From contig NZ_CP108036.1 of NCBI RefSeq assembly GCF_036170895.1, forward strand, positions 3,534,001-3,598,000: DNA of 64,000 bases, written 5' to 3'. Positions 17,287-25,865 of the stretch are shown piece after piece. The stretch is from Streptomyces erythrochromogenes. Lineage in GTDB: Bacteria; Actinomycetota; Actinomycetes; Streptomycetales; Streptomycetaceae. The notes beneath the pieces are model-generated. The model was not told the origin of the DNA, did not search any database, and worked only from the letters and a program-made list of their open reading frames with translations. How positions within the stretch are numbered: the stretch's first letter is position 1; the number at the start of each line of letters is the position of its first letter. A program made the translations under genes and the position numbers.

Positions 17287-18162
17287 TCAGGCGGAGCCCT
17301 CGTCGGCGCCCTTCATCATCTCGGCGAGGTCGATGACCTGCTCGGCCGGCGGCGCGGTGACCTCGACGGGCTTGTTGACGTCCAGGAACTTGATGGTGAT
17401 GTCCATCGGGCCGGACGTGCCGGCGCCACGGGTGCGGACCTGCTTCGCCTGGTCGTTCTCGTCGATCCAGAGGTCCATGGTCAGGGTCTTGATGCCCTGG
17501 GCCTCCAGTGCCGCGACGTTCTTCTCCTGGCGCTCCTTGGCCTCCGGGGTGGAGGCGGCGCTGCGGGACCGCAGCTCGTCGACCGAGACGGTGCCGCTCA
17601 GGTGCGTCGTCTTCTGACCGTCGATGGTCTCGTCGCCGACCTTCTTGAGGTCCTTGGCGGCGCTCAGGCTGTCGGCCGTGTCGGCCGGGTTCTGGCCCTG
17701 CTGGGAAGATCCGAGCGAGTCCAGCTGCTTGGCCTGATCCGGAGCGAGGGCCTTGAGGTCGAACTTCAGCCACTTGCCCTCGGCGCCCATGTACATGGCG
17801 CCGTCGAGGAGGCGGATCTGCACCTTCTCGCCCGGCTTCTCGGGCGAATCCATCGTCATCGACATGGCCACGGTGGGCTTGATCCGCATGGCGGCCTCGC
17901 CGGTGATCTTCTGACCCGCCGCCTCGCCCGCGATGGTGTACCGGAGGGAGGTGATCTCCTCGGACTTCTTCTTCGTCTTCTCCAGGTACGCGGCCGGCGC
18001 CACGTCCGCCGGCTTCTCCGCGGGCTTCTCCGCCGGCTTGGCCGGCGCGGGCGCCCCCGTGTCCTTCTTCGCGTCGTTCCCGTTCTCGCAGGCCGTGGCG
18101 CCTCCTGCGAGCAGGAGGGCGGCCAGGACGGCCACGACGGTCTTCTTGCGGTATGCGTTCAT
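17287..18162 (-). CDS. Secreted lipoprotein, LppX/LprAFG-like, paralogue
   Basis: Second lipoprotein of the pair, 291 residues. It starts MNAYRKKTVVAVLAALLLAG and carries lipobox ATAC followed by a Lys/Pro/Ala-rich linker (PAKPAEKPAEKPA, a short repeat). The start follows GGGGTGGGG. Shared features with its neighbour include the phrases MDLWIDEND versus VDLWIGADG and a C-terminal VTAPPAEQVIDLAEMMKGAD motif that matches PPPADQVVTFDAVMKGVD. The two therefore arose by duplication. A rho-independent terminator separates it from rplA, so it must have its own promoter in 18163-18288. Confidence 0.85.
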   Translation of the reverse strand: MNAYRKKTVVAVLAALLLAGGATACENGNDAKKDTGAPAPAKPAEKPAEKPADVAPAAYLEKTKKKSEEITSLRYTIAGEAAGQKITGEAAMRIKPTVAMSMTMDSPEKPGEKVQIRLLDGAMYMGAEGKWLKFDLKALAPDQAKQLDSLGSSQQGQNPADTADSLSAAKDLKKVGDETIDGQKTTHLSGTVSVDELRSRSAASTPEAKERQEKNVAALEAQGIKTLTMDLWIDENDQAKQVRTRGAGTSGPMDITIKFLDVNKPVEVTAPPAEQVIDLAEMMKGADEGSA

Positions 18163-18288
18163 GCGTTCCCCACCCCGTGTCTTCGTGGCAGCGCGTGGTC
18201 TCCGGCGCTTGGGCCTGCGGCCCTGCCCGTACGACTGTACGACTTGGCACGGAAAGCCAACGCACAGGACTCGCACAGGGGAACGGAA

Positions 18289-18330
18289 AACGGGCCCCTC
18301 GCCGCCCGTGAAGGGGGCGAGGGGCCCGTT
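18289..18330 (-). terminator. Terminator of rplK-rplA
   Basis: A perfect 15-bp stem (18289-18303 with 18316-18330) is followed by TTTT-rich sequence on the minus strand. It ends the rplKA unit before the lipoprotein genes. Confidence 0.9.
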
Positions 18331-18363
18331 CAGCCACTCGGTGAGCCGTCAGGCTCAGCCCAG

Positions 18364-19092
18364 TCAGACTGCAGCCGGGTCTTCCTCGACGAGGAGGTTC
18401 CGGGTGCGGTTCGGGTCCAGCTGGATGCCGGGGCCCATGGTGGTGCTCAGGGCGGCCTTCTTCAGGTACCGGCCCTTGGCGGCGGACGGCTTCAGACGAA
18501 GGATCTCGTCCAGGGCCGCGCCGTAGTTCTCGACGAGCTGCTCATCGGAGAAGGAGACCTTGCCGATGATGAAGTGCAGGTTCGAGTGCTTGTCGACGCG
18601 GAACTCGATCTTGCCACCCTTGATCTCGGTGACAGCCTTCGCGACGTCCATCGTGACGGTGCCGGTCTTCGGGTTCGGCATGAGGCCACGGGGACCGAGC
18701 ACGCGGCCGAGGCGGCCGACCTTGCCCATGAGGTCCGGGGTGGCCACAACGGCGTCGAACTCGTTCAGGCGGTTGCCCTTGGCGATCTCGTTGATCAGCT
18801 CGTCGTCGCCGACAATGTCGGCGCCGGCGGCTTCCGCGGCCGCTGCACGGTCACCGGTCGCGAAGACCAGGACCCGGGCGGTCTTGCCGGTGCCGTGCGG
18901 GAGGTTCACGGTGCCGCGGACCATCTGGTCGGCCTTGCGCGGGTCGACACCCAGGCGGAAGGCGATCTCGACGGTGCTGTCGAACTTGGTGGCGGAGGTC
19001 TCCTTGGCGAGACGGACGGCCTCGAGCGGGGCGTAGAGCTTGTCCCGGTCGACCTTGGCGTCCGCAGCGCGGAGAGTCTTGCTGCGCTTCAC
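18364..19092 (-). CDS. rplA: 50S ribosomal protein L1
   Basis: L1 forms the mobile stalk at the E site and in many bacteria represses its own operon. The 242-residue product starts at GTG (19090-19092) with an AGGAG site; it contains the RNA-binding segments typical of the family, including [20 protein letters not shown]. It lies 89 bases after rplK and just before a strong terminator. Confidence 0.98.
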   Translation of the reverse strand: MKRSKTLRAADAKVDRDKLYAPLEAVRLAKETSATKFDSTVEIAFRLGVDPRKADQMVRGTVNLPHGTGKTARVLVFATGDRAAAAEAAGADIVGDDELINEIAKGNRLNEFDAVVATPDLMGKVGRLGRVLGPRGLMPNPKTGTVTMDVAKAVTEIKGGKIEFRVDKHSNLHFIIGKVSFSDEQLVENYGAALDEILRLKPSAAKGRYLKKAALSTTMGPGIQLDPNRTRNLLVEEDPAAV

Positions 19093-19181
19093 TTCTGCTC
19101 CTGTGTTGTGGCTTCAGGCATGGAGTCGTGGTGCGGACCAGCGCTTGGTCCTACCACTGATGGTGCGAGGGGGCGGCTGGA

Positions 19182-19616
19182 TCAGCCTTCGACGGTGACG
19201 CCCATCGAACGCGCGGTGCCGGCGATGATCTTGACGGCCGCGTCGATGTCGTTGGCGTTCAGGTCGGGCATCTTCAGCTCGGCGATCTCCTTGACCTGGG
19301 CAGCCGTGAGCTTGGCGACCTTGGTCTTGTGGGGCTCGCCGGAGCCCTTCTCGATGCCCGCGTGCTTCAGGATGAGGCGCGCCGCCGGCGGAGTCTTGGT
19401 GATGAAGGTGAAGGTGCGGTCCTCGTAGACCGTGATCTCCACCGGCACGACCATGCCACGCTGCGACTCGGTCGCGGCGTTGTAGGCCTTGCAGAACTCC
19501 ATGATGTTGACGCCGTGCTGACCGAGCGCGGGGCCGACCGGCGGAGCCGGGTTGGCCGCACCGGCCTTGATCTGGAGCTTGATAAGCCCCGTGACCTTCT
19601 TCTTCTTGGGAGGCAT
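19182..19616 (-). CDS. rplK: 50S ribosomal protein L11
   Basis: L11 binds the GTPase-associated region of 23S rRNA and is the thiostrepton target partner. The 144-residue protein starts [20 protein letters not shown] and has the proline-rich helix [20 protein letters not shown] that contacts thiostrepton. The nusG terminator lies upstream, so rplKA must have its own promoter in the roughly 115-base spacer; no clear -35/-10 pair was found. Confidence 0.98.
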   Translation of the reverse strand: MPPKKKKVTGLIKLQIKAGAANPAPPVGPALGQHGVNIMEFCKAYNAATESQRGMVVPVEITVYEDRTFTFITKTPPAARLILKHAGIEKGSGEPHKTKVAKLTAAQVKEIAELKMPDLNANDIDAAVKIIAGTARSMGVTVEG

Positions 19617-19732
19617 TGCTCTCTCCGGGTCCTAGTGAGAGTTTTCAGCCGCCGATCCGGTCATCCGGATGGAGGCATACCGCACCACGATAACGGGTAT
19701 CAGTGCGGGGCTAAAAACCGAGCAGGTCAGAC

Positions 19733-19767
19733 CGCCCTCGGGGGGTGGTCTGACCTGTCCGGAAGCT
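19733..19767 (-). terminator. Terminator of nusG
   Basis: A long stem with arms CAGGTCAGACC/GGTCTGACCTG is followed by TTTTT on the minus strand. It separates secE-nusG from rplKA. Confidence 0.85.
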
Positions 19768-19798
19768 GTGGCTCAGAAGCCGTGATCCAGGGAGTGGA

Positions 19799-20701
19799 TC
19801 AGTTCTTCTGGATCTGGTCGAAGCTGAGCTCGACCGGGGTCTCGCGGCCGAAGATCTCGACGAGGCCCTTGACCTTCTTCGAGTCGGGGTTGATCTCGTT
19901 GATGGTCGCCTGGAGCGTGGCGAACGGACCGTCGGTGACGGTGACCGAGTCGCCGACCTCGAAGTCCAGGACCTCGATGGTGCGCTTGACGGCGGGCGCG
20001 GGCAGGCCGGCCTCTTCCGCGGCGGCCTTGGCGGCCTTCTCCTGCGCCTCCGGGGCGAGCATCTTGACGATCTCGTCCAGGGTCAGCGGGTACGGGTCGT
20101 ACGCGTTGCCCACGAAGCCGGTGACGCCGGGGGTGTTGCGGACGACGCCCCAGGACTCGTTCGTCAGATCCATGCGGACGAGAACGTAGCCGGGCAGCTT
20201 GTTCTGCCGGACGTTCTTGCGCTCGCCGTTCTTGATCTGGACGATCTCTTCCTCGGGCACCTCGGCCTGGTAGATGAACTCCTCGACGTTCAGCGAGACG
20301 GCGCGCTGCTCGAGGTTGGCCTTCACGCGCTTCTCGTAGCCGGCGTAGGTGTGGATCACATACCACTCGCCGGGGAGGAGGCGCAGTTCCTCGCGCAGGG
20401 CCTGGATCGGGTCGACCGGCTCGGCGGGCTCGGCCTCTTCGGCCTCCTCCGCGATCTCGGCGTCGTCGTCGGCGGCCTCTTCGAGCTCGGTGTCGGGCTC
20501 GACCTCGTCCGCCTCGGCCTCGTCCGCCTCGGCCTCGTCGTCGGAGACGTGCAGCGCGGCCTCCTCGGCGGCGTCACCCGCCTCGACGTCGGCGAGCTCG
20601 GCCTCGTCGGGGTCCACAGCGTCTGCCGCCTCGACGATGTCGAGCTCGTCCTCGACGGACTCGACGGAGTCGTGGCTCGCGTTCAGGTTCGGGTCAGACA
20701 C
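19799..20701 (-). CDS. nusG: Transcription antitermination protein NusG
   Basis: NusG binds RNA polymerase, modulates pausing and couples Rho or the ribosome to it. The start at GTG (20699-20701, [20 protein letters not shown]) gives 300 residues, against about 180 in E. coli. The first 105 or so residues are an extremely acidic Asp/Glu/Ala segment, as in other actinobacterial NusG. The NGN domain follows from [15 protein letters not shown], and the C-terminal KOW domain covers [20 protein letters not shown] onward. An Ala/Pro/Glu insert ([20 protein letters not shown]) links the two. It sits downstream of secE with a hairpin in between. Confidence 0.97.
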   Translation of the reverse strand: MSDPNLNASHDSVESVEDELDIVEAADAVDPDEAELADVEAGDAAEEAALHVSDDEAEADEAEADEVEPDTELEEAADDDAEIAEEAEEAEPAEPVDPIQALREELRLLPGEWYVIHTYAGYEKRVKANLEQRAVSLNVEEFIYQAEVPEEEIVQIKNGERKNVRQNKLPGYVLVRMDLTNESWGVVRNTPGVTGFVGNAYDPYPLTLDEIVKMLAPEAQEKAAKAAAEEAGLPAPAVKRTIEVLDFEVGDSVTVTDGPFATLQATINEINPDSKKVKGLVEIFGRETPVELSFDQIQKN

Positions 20702-20747
20702 GGTGGCTGCTTCTTCCTGGAAAAAAGGTGGTGGAACATGCGAAAAG

Positions 20748-20773
20748 GGGCGGCACCCATCAAGGCGCCGCCC
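20748..20773 (-). terminator. Hairpin between secE and nusG
   Basis: A 10-bp stem (20748-20757 with 20764-20773, one G-U pair) is followed by CTTTT on the minus strand. It has the look of an intrinsic terminator or attenuator that would tune nusG expression relative to secE. Confidence 0.6.
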
Positions 20774-20783
20774 TCCGCGGGGA

Positions 20784-21065
20784 TCAGCCGAAGACGAACT
20801 TGATGGCTTCCTGGAACCCATAGTCAATCACGGTCACCAGACCGATCATGATGACCACGAAGACAATCACCACGGTGGTGTACGTCGTGAGCTGGTTGCG
20901 AGTGGGCCAGACAACCTTGCGGAGTTCCGCGACAATCTGGCGGTAGAAAAGCGCGAGACGGCCCAGAGGACCCTTCTTGCCGCGCTTGCCGCCCTTGCGG
21001 GCCTTCTTCTCGCGCGTCTCGTCCTCGGCGTCAGGCATGTCGATGGAGCCCAGGGCGTCCGTCAC
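20784..21065 (-). CDS. secE: Preprotein translocase subunit SecE
   Basis: SecE clamps SecY in the general protein-secretion channel. The 93-residue product starts at GTG (21063-21065), [20 protein letters not shown], with AGGTGAG just upstream. A basic cytoplasmic stretch ([12 protein letters not shown]) precedes the conserved amphipathic helix [15 protein letters not shown] and a single C-terminal transmembrane helix. It lies 106 bases after tRNA-Trp, the arrangement seen in many actinobacteria. Confidence 0.97.
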   Translation of the reverse strand: MTDALGSIDMPDAEDETREKKARKGGKRGKKGPLGRLALFYRQIVAELRKVVWPTRNQLTTYTTVVIVFVVIMIGLVTVIDYGFQEAIKFVFG

Positions 21066-21171
21066 GTCTCTCACCTGAATCCGGGTCGTGGCCGTACCGC
21101 GCCCGGTTGCGCCGCACGGCGTTGCATCTAAGTACGTACCTGCGCACACACATCCGAGAAGGAGTGTGGAG

Positions 21172-21244
21172 CAGGGCCGGAGGGACTCGAACCCCCAACC
21201 GCTGGTTTTGGAGACCAGTGCTCTACCAATTGAGCTACGACCCT
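21172..21244 (-). tRNA. tRNA-Trp (CCA)
   Basis: A 73-base cloverleaf on the minus strand has acceptor AGGGTCG pairing with CGGCCCT and discriminator G. The anticodon loop CTCCAAA carries CCA. CCA at the 3' end is not encoded. A TAGGTT box (21256-21261, minus) 11 bases upstream may be its -10. It precedes secE. Confidence 0.97.
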
Positions 21245-21437
21245 TTGCGTCCCCCAACCTACCGCATCCGGGCGAGTGCACGGAGTGCTCACGCTTTGCA
21301 GCGGCTGGCGAGGTCCAACGACAGGTGAGTGTACGTGAACTGGGCCGTGACGTCGAACAGCACCCGACCTGACATGCTCCAGTCCGTTCACTGAAACGGT
21401 GTGCGGCGCTTCTGCGCGGTCTGGGACGATTGCTCGT

Positions 21438-22664
21438 ATGACCTCTGCAACGCCTTCCTCCGAGCGCCGGGTGTCCGCCCGTATCGGCGCCATTTCCGAG
21501 TCCGCCACCCTCGCCGTGGACGCCAAGGCCAAGGCCCTCAAGGCCGCCGGGCGTCCGGTGATCGGCTTCGGCGCGGGCGAGCCCGACTTCCCGACCCCGG
21601 ACTACATCGTCGAGGCCGCGGTCGAGGCCTGCCGCAACCCCAAGTACCACCGCTACACGCCGGCCGGCGGTCTGCCGGAGCTGAAGGCCGCCATCGCCGC
21701 CAAGACGCTGCGCGACTCCGGCTACGAGGTCGAGGCGTCGCAGGTGCTGGTGACCAACGGCGGCAAGCAGGCGATCTACGAGGCCTTCGCGGCCGTCCTG
21801 GACCCGGGTGACGAGGTCATCGTCCCGGCCCCTTACTGGACCACCTACCCGGAGTCGATCCGTCTCGCCGGCGGTGTCCCGGTCGAGGTCGTCGCCGACG
21901 AGACCACCGGTTACCGGGTCTCCGTCGAGCAGCTGGAGGCCGCGCGCACCGAGCGCACGAAGGTCGTCCTCTTCGTCTCCCCGTCCAACCCGACCGGTTC
22001 GGTCTACAGCGAGGCCGACGCGAAGGCGATCGGCGAGTGGGCCGCCGAGCACGGCCTGTGGGTGCTGACGGACGAGATCTACGAGCACCTGGTCTACGGC
22101 GACGCGAAGTTCACCTCGCTGCCGGTCCTGGTCCCGGCCCTGCGCGACAAGTGCATCATCGTGAACGGCGTCGCCAAGACGTACGCGATGACCGGCTGGC
22201 GCGTGGGCTGGGTCATCGCCCCGCAGGACGTCATCAAGGCGGCGACCAACCTGCAGTCGCACGCCACCTCCAACGTCTCCAACGTGGCCCAGGTCGCCGC
22301 GCTGGCCGCCGTCTCGGGCAACCTGGACGCGGTCGCCGAGATGCGCAAGGCCTTCGACCGCCGCCGGCAGACGATGGTGAAGATGCTGAACGAGATCGAC
22401 GGCGTCTTCTGCCCGACTCCCGAGGGCGCCTTCTACGCGTACCCGTCGGTCAAGGAGCTCATCGGCAAGGAGATCCGCGGCAAGCGCCCGCAGTCCTCCG
22501 TCGAGCTGGCGGCCCTGATCCTGGACGAGGTCGAGGTCGCGGTCGTCCCGGGCGAGGCCTTCGGCACCCCCGGCTACCTGCGCCTCTCGTACGCCCTGGG
22601 TGACGAGGACCTGGTCGAGGGCGTGTCCCGCATCCAGAAGCTCCTGGCCGAGGCCAAGGCCTGA
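21438..22664 (+). CDS. aspC: Pyridoxal phosphate aminotransferase, aspartate type
   Basis: This class I/II aminotransferase has 408 residues and most likely transfers the amino group between aspartate and 2-oxoglutarate. The protein starts [20 protein letters not shown]; the ribosome-binding site is weak. The PLP-binding lysine is in [17 protein letters not shown] (SxxKxxxMTGWR type), the cofactor Asp/Tyr pair is in [12 protein letters not shown], and the substrate arginine is near YLRLSYALG. It is monocistronic, divergent from tRNA-Trp, and followed by a strong terminator. Prephenate or other side activities known in this subgroup cannot be excluded. Confidence 0.9.
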   Translation: MTSATPSSERRVSARIGAISESATLAVDAKAKALKAAGRPVIGFGAGEPDFPTPDYIVEAAVEACRNPKYHRYTPAGGLPELKAAIAAKTLRDSGYEVEASQVLVTNGGKQAIYEAFAAVLDPGDEVIVPAPYWTTYPESIRLAGGVPVEVVADETTGYRVSVEQLEAARTERTKVVLFVSPSNPTGSVYSEADAKAIGEWAAEHGLWVLTDEIYEHLVYGDAKFTSLPVLVPALRDKCIIVNGVAKTYAMTGWRVGWVIAPQDVIKAATNLQSHATSNVSNVAQVAALAAVSGNLDAVAEMRKAFDRRRQTMVKMLNEIDGVFCPTPEGAFYAYPSVKELIGKEIRGKRPQSSVELAALILDEVEVAVVPGEAFGTPGYLRLSYALGDEDLVEGVSRIQKLLAEAKA

Positions 22665-22684
22665 CGCGGCCCGCAGCACGACCT

Positions 22685-22720
22685 GAGCGGCGCCGACCCC
22701 CGACGGGGTCGGCGCCGCTC
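22685..22720 (+). terminator. Terminator of the aminotransferase gene
   Basis: Perfect 16-bp stem (22685-22700 with 22705-22720), 4-base loop, 20 bases after the stop codon and followed by GCCGTTTC. Confidence 0.9.
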
Positions 22721-22820
22721 GCCGTTTCAGCCCCGCAGGCGGCCCGCTCACGCGTTCGCGCAAGCCCCCGATCGGTAAAACCCCCTCCCGCCGAGCGCAG
22801 TGGTACGGCAGGATCACCAG

Positions 22821-23840
22821 ATGGAGCACGTACGCGATCTCACGCTTCTGCCGAAGGCCCACCTCCACCTGCACTTCACCGGGTCGATGCGACCATCGAC
22901 CCTCATGGAGCTCGCCGACAAGTACGGCGTGCGCCTTCCCGACGCCCTGACCGCCGGGGAGCCGCCCAAGCTGCGCGCCACCGATGAGCGCGGCTGGTTC
23001 CGCTTCCAGCGGCTCTACGACGCCGCCCGCTCCTGCCTGCGCGAGCCCGACGACATCCGGCGCCTGGTCCGCGAGGCCGCGGAGGAGGACGTACGGGACG
23101 GCAGCGGCTGGCTGGAGATCCAGGTGGATCCCACCTCCTACGCCCCCCTTCTCGGCGGGATGATCCCGGCCGTCGAGATCATCCTCGACGCCGTCGACGC
23201 GGCCTCCCGCGAGACCGGTCTCGGCATGCGGGTGCTCATCGCCGCCAACCGCATGAAGCACCCCCTCGACGCCCGCACCCTGGCCCGGCTCGCCGTGCGC
23301 TACGCCGACCGCGGCGTCGTCGGTTTCGGCCTCTCCAACGACGAGCGGCGCGGCATGGCCCGCGACTTCGACCGGGCCTTCGCCATCGCCCGCGACGGCG
23401 GCCTCCTCGCGGCCCCGCACGGCGGCGAGCTGACCGGCCCGTCCTCGGTCCGCGACTGCCTCGACGACCTGCACGCCGCCCGCATCGGGCACGGCGTACG
23501 GGCCGCGGAGGATCCCCGGCTGCTGAAGCGGCTGGCCGACCGGCAGATCACCTGCGAGGTCTGCCCGGCGTCCAACGTCGCCCTGGGCGTGTACGAGCGG
23601 CCCGAGGACGTCCCGCTGCGCACACTGTTCGAGGCCGGGGTGCCGATGGCGCTGGGCGCGGACGACCCGCTGCTCTTCGGGTCCCGGCTCGCGGCGCAGT
23701 ACGAGATCGCCCGCCGCCACCACGGCTTCACGGACGCGGAGCTCGCCGAGCTGGCCCGCCAGTCGGTGCGCGGGAGCGCCGCGCCGGACGACGTACAGGC
23801 CAAGCTGCTGGCCGGGATCGACCACTGGCTCACCGGGTGA
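22821..23840 (+). CDS. add: Adenosine deaminase
   Basis: This metal-dependent deaminase turns adenosine into inosine in purine salvage. The 339-residue protein starts at ATG 22821, behind CAGGAT; a GTG 7 codons earlier is less likely. The zinc ligands His16 and His18 are in LPKAHLHLHFTGS. HGGE carries the third histidine and catalytic Glu, IGHG the next conserved histidine, and GADDP the metal-binding aspartate (most relatives read TDDP or SDDP). Streptomyces encode several such paralogues and some may prefer other substrates. The last 11 bases overlap the convergent gene at 23830-24246. Confidence 0.88.
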   Translation: MEHVRDLTLLPKAHLHLHFTGSMRPSTLMELADKYGVRLPDALTAGEPPKLRATDERGWFRFQRLYDAARSCLREPDDIRRLVREAAEEDVRDGSGWLEIQVDPTSYAPLLGGMIPAVEIILDAVDAASRETGLGMRVLIAANRMKHPLDARTLARLAVRYADRGVVGFGLSNDERRGMARDFDRAFAIARDGGLLAAPHGGELTGPSSVRDCLDDLHAARIGHGVRAAEDPRLLKRLADRQITCEVCPASNVALGVYERPEDVPLRTLFEAGVPMALGADDPLLFGSRLAAQYEIARRHHGFTDAELAELARQSVRGSAAPDDVQAKLLAGIDHWLTG

Positions 23841-24246
23841 GCCGCAGGTCCCCCTCGTAGCAGTCGGCGCGCACCCGGCGGCCGTCCGGGAAGCCGATCT
23901 CCAGGTGGGTGCGGCCCTGCTCGGGCAGCGCGAACTCGGCGACCGAGGAGACGGTCTCGCCCAGGTGCCGCAGGAAGGGGTGGTCGCCGAGGTCCTCGCC
24001 GACCTCGATGCGGCCCCACTCCCCCATGTCGTACGGCGCGTGGGGCGAGGCGGACTCGACGATGAGGCACTGGTCGGACCCGGTGGTGATCCGGATGGAG
24101 TCGCCGACGCTGTCGATCAGCCAGACGTCGAGGGGGGACTCGGAGCGTTCGCCGTCACTGACGTGCCAGGACGCGACGACCCTGCTGAGCGTGCGACCCA
24201 CGAGCCGAGTGGGGTCCGTACCGGCCCCGTGACGGGGACAGAGCAT
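23830..24246 (-). CDS. Conserved hypothetical protein
   Basis: 138 residues with no family recognised. The protein appears soluble and acidic: it has no signal peptide or membrane segment. Visible stretches are WLIDSVGDSIRITTGSDQCL and FALPEQGRTHLEIGFPDGRR, suggesting a small beta-rich domain. ATG at 24244-24246 has an AGGAG box 12 bases upstream, a little far. It lies 16 bases after murB in the same direction, so it may be co-transcribed with it, and overlaps the end of the adenosine deaminase gene by 11 bases. Codon use is typical, so I consider it real. Confidence 0.7.
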   Translation of the reverse strand: MLCPRHGAGTDPTRLVGRTLSRVVASWHVSDGERSESPLDVWLIDSVGDSIRITTGSDQCLIVESASPHAPYDMGEWGRIEVGEDLGDHPFLRHLGETVSSVAEFALPEQGRTHLEIGFPDGRRVRADCYEGDLRLTR

Positions 24247-24262
24247 GGGCGGCCGGGGCTCC

Positions 24263-25318
24263 TCAGATGCTGACGCCGACCGTCACCGGCTCGTTGACGA
24301 GGGTGACGCCGAAAGCCGCGTGGACGCCCGCGACGACCTCGCGGGCCAGGGTCAGGAGGTCCTCGGTGGTGGCCTCGCCCCGGTTGGTGAGGGCGAGGGT
24401 GTGCTTGGTGGAGATGCGTGCCGGGCCGGTGCCGTAGCCCTTGGTGAAGCCGGCCCTGTCGATCAGCCAGGCCGCGCTGGTCTTCGTACGGCCCTCTCCG
24501 GCGGGGTACGCGGGCGGGGCGGTGTCGGGGCCGAGGCGGTCCTGGACGCGGGCGAGGAAGGCGGCGTAGGCCTCGTCGGTCAGGATCGGGTTGTGGAAGA
24601 AGGAGCCGGCCGACCACGTGTCGTGGTCGGCGGGGTCGAGGACCATGCCCTTGCCGGCGCGCAGCCGCAGCACGGTCTCGCGGGCGGCGGCGGCGGGGAC
24701 CCGGTCGCCGGCCTCGACGCCGAGGGCGCGGGCGGTCTCGGGGTACTTGATCGGCGCCGAGAGGCCGCCGGCGTCCTCCAGTGCGAAGCGCACGCGCAGG
24801 ACGACGTAGCGGTCGGGCTGGTCCTTGAAGGTGCTGTGGCGGTACCGGAAGGCGCACTCGGCGGCGGTCAGGGTGACCGTTTCGCCGGTGGTGCGGTCGT
24901 AGGCGACGACCTCGGTGATGGTGTCGCGGACTTCCTGGCCGTACGCCCCGACGTTCTGGATCGGGGTGGCGCCGGCCGAGCCGGGGATGCCGGCGAGGCA
25001 CTCGATGCCGGCGAGGCCGGCTTCGACGGTGCGGGCGACGGCGTCGCTCCAGTTCTCGCCGGCGGCGAGCTCCAGCCGCGTCCCGTCCAGGTGGAAGCCG
25101 GTGGTCGCGATGCGCAGGGCGGTGCCGTCGAAGCCCCGGTCGCCGATGACCAGGTTGCTGCCGCCGCCGATGACCAGGAGCGGGGTGCCGCTCTCGTCCG
25201 CGGCCCGGACGGCGGCGACCACCTCGGCGTCGGTGGTCGCGGTGACCAGGCGGGCGGCGGGACCACCGAGACGGAAGGTGGTCAGCGGGGCGAGGGGGGC
25301 GTCGTGGAGTTCCTGCAC
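24263..25318 (-). CDS. murB: UDP-N-acetylenolpyruvoylglucosamine reductase
   Basis: MurB is the FAD enzyme that reduces UDP-GlcNAc-enolpyruvate to UDP-MurNAc in peptidoglycan synthesis. The 351-residue product shows the FAD loop VIGGGSNLVIGD, the motif GIPGSAGATPIQNVGAYGQE, the catalytic serine in AGSFFHNP and the C-terminal glutamate in VNEPVTVG. The start was set at GTG (25316-25318), just ahead of the family-typical LHDAPLAPLTTFRLGG. It has no ribosome-binding site, but a TACTCT box ends 7 bases before it, so the mRNA is probably leaderless. No alternative start has better support. Confidence 0.93.
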   Translation of the reverse strand: MQELHDAPLAPLTTFRLGGPAARLVTATTDAEVVAAVRAADESGTPLLVIGGGSNLVIGDRGFDGTALRIATTGFHLDGTRLELAAGENWSDAVARTVEAGLAGIECLAGIPGSAGATPIQNVGAYGQEVRDTITEVVAYDRTTGETVTLTAAECAFRYRHSTFKDQPDRYVVLRVRFALEDAGGLSAPIKYPETARALGVEAGDRVPAAAARETVLRLRAGKGMVLDPADHDTWSAGSFFHNPILTDEAYAAFLARVQDRLGPDTAPPAYPAGEGRTKTSAAWLIDRAGFTKGYGTGPARISTKHTLALTNRGEATTEDLLTLAREVVAGVHAAFGVTLVNEPVTVGVSI

Positions 25319-25331
25319 GTGGACAAGAGTA

Positions 25332-25370
25332 CGGTCCGTGCCCCTCGCATCCCTGCGGGGCCACGGACCG
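25332..25370 (-). terminator. Terminator between the DUF3291 gene and murB
   Basis: Stem with arms CGGTCCGTG-CCCC (25332-25344) and GGGG-CCACGGACCG (25357-25370), one bulged base. It ends the transcript of the upstream exporter pair just before the murB -10 box. Confidence 0.7.
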
Positions 25371-25398
25371 TCCTCGTTCGTCCCCCGTGCCGGCGGGG

Positions 25399-25797
25399 TC
25401 AGCGGCCCGCCTCCTGCTCGGCGAGGCGGCGCTCGGCCTCGGCCCAGCCGAGGGGCAGCTCGGTGGCGGGCACGGTCCAGTAGGTGAAGACGGATTCCCG
25501 CATGTACGCGGAGGCGGCGCGGGAGCTGGAGCGGTGGGGCTCGCTGCGGGCGAAGCGGTACAGCGCGTCCCGGTCCTCCCACGCGGAGAGCGTGAGGAAG
25601 GTGCGGTGCAGGACGCGGGCCCGCAGGGCGACGCCGTGGGCCCCGGGGGCCCTGCGCATCTGTCGGATGATGCCGGGCGCCTTGAGGAAGAACCTGACGG
25701 CGCCGGTGAGGGTGGCGGTCTCGAAGCGGGAGGCCATGACGTAGACCTCGGCGCCGGGCGCCGCCGGAGTGGGTGTGGACCAGGGGATGTCGGGCAT
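25399..25797 (-). CDS. DUF3291-type small monooxygenase-like protein
   Basis: 132 residues, resembling the DUF3291 group with the dimeric alpha/beta ferredoxin fold of antibiotic-biosynthesis monooxygenases. Visible blocks are VYVMASRFETATLTGAVRFF and RVLHRTFLTLSAWEDRDALY. Function and substrate are unknown. The start ATG (25795-25797) follows AAGGAGAG at good distance. It lies 68 bases downstream of the drug-exporter gene in the same direction and is probably in its operon, so it may act on the same class of compound; that is inference. Confidence 0.75.
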   Translation of the reverse strand: MPDIPWSTPTPAAPGAEVYVMASRFETATLTGAVRFFLKAPGIIRQMRRAPGAHGVALRARVLHRTFLTLSAWEDRDALYRFARSEPHRSSSRAASAYMRESVFTYWTVPATELPLGWAEAERRLAEQEAGR

Positions 25798-25865
25798 GAC
25801 GTGCTCTCCTTCCGTGGTGCGGTGACGGGGCTTCTCGTCGAGCAGGCCGGATCAGGGAGCGGCGG

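Noticed and set aside
20784..23825. A 1,013-codon minus-strand frame ending in SecE
   Set aside because: Only the last 93 codons are SecE. The remainder is antisense to the aminotransferase and adenosine deaminase genes and runs through tRNA-Trp.
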